Source: Lactiplantibacillus dongliensis (GTDB taxonomy: Bacteria; Bacillota; Bacilli; Lactobacillales; Lactobacillaceae). From it: a stretch of 64,000 bases of DNA. The translations under genes were made by a program, and so were the position numbers. Below, piece after piece: positions 63,992 to 64,000 of the stretch. The notes below the pieces were generated by a model. That model was not told the DNA's origin, ran no database searches, and saw nothing but the letters and a program-made list of their open reading frames with translations. Position 1 is the first letter of the stretch. Every line of letters begins with the position of its first letter. The DNA is taken from positions 62,001-126,000 of the forward strand of contig NZ_BJDK01000003.1 in the NCBI RefSeq assembly GCF_005405105.1, given 5' to 3'.

Positions 63992-64000
63992 CACGAACCT

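Overview
The window looks like chromosomal DNA of a lactobacillus close to the Lactiplantibacillus plantarum group. The evidence is a complete WxL-type cell-surface (csc) operon, a surface protein anchored by LPQTDE (the sortase signal typical of L. plantarum), paralogous NADH oxidases, a T-box-controlled branched-chain amino acid carrier, a Leloir gal cluster, dihydroxyacetone kinase DhaKLM and two GH78 rhamnosidase-like genes. A perfect 16-base parS site (14201-14216) suggests the region lies in the origin-proximal part of the chromosome. No rRNA, tRNA, CRISPR array or transposase was seen. The taxonomic call is inferred from gene content only.

Layout. 1-2.6 kb: end of pepO, a GNAT protein and an NADH oxidase with the redox cysteine. 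2.7-10.1 kb: an LPXTG adhesin with Cna-B repeats, then a five-gene csc operon. 10.7-14.2 kb: a TetR regulator, then a MoxR-type AAA+ ATPase, a vWA protein and a small protein. 14.2-19.2 kb: a HAD phosphatase and sbcDC. 20-26 kb: an aquaporin, a GH78 enzyme with a divergent AraC regulator, and an UbiB-family kinase. 26.1-27.9 kb: T-box and brnQ. 28-31.1 kb: an orphan HicB and the dhaKLM-glpF operon. 31.7-35.6 kb: a beta-lactamase-fold lipoprotein, an unknown lipoprotein, a LURP-one-like protein and a second NADH-oxidase-like protein in which Cys42 is Ser. 36.3-44.4 kb: galR, galT, galE, galK, a sugar porter and galM. 44.6-45.6 kb: an AT-rich Panacea-type toxin-antitoxin candidate. 45.8-54.1 kb: a LacI regulator, a second GH78 enzyme, two paralogous MFS carriers and a GH1 enzyme. 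54.3-64 kb: an operon for a carboxylate transporter, two acyl-CoA dehydrogenases, a family III CoA-transferase, EtfB, EtfA, an acyl-CoA ligase and a thioesterase.

How the parts work together. The gal genes and the neighbouring GH78/MFS locus share TTTAGTAAA-type operator motifs and cre-like sites, so galactose and glycoside use are probably controlled by GalR/LacI paralogs and CcpA. The last operon is the most unusual. It has everything to import an unsaturated acid, load it onto CoA, reduce the C=C bond with electrons passed through EtfAB, and recycle the CoA. It has none of the hydratase, hydroxyacyl dehydrogenase or thiolase steps of beta-oxidation. It therefore looks like an enoate-reducing electron sink, analogous in composition to caffeate (Car), cinnamate (Fld/Acd) or crotonobetaine (Cai) reduction.

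The second notable structure is a family of roughly 390-base intergenic elements between 19 and 50 kb. They are built from two foldable modules, B and A, inside imperfect terminal inverted repeats. Module A occurs seven times, and its stems carry compensatory base changes from copy to copy.
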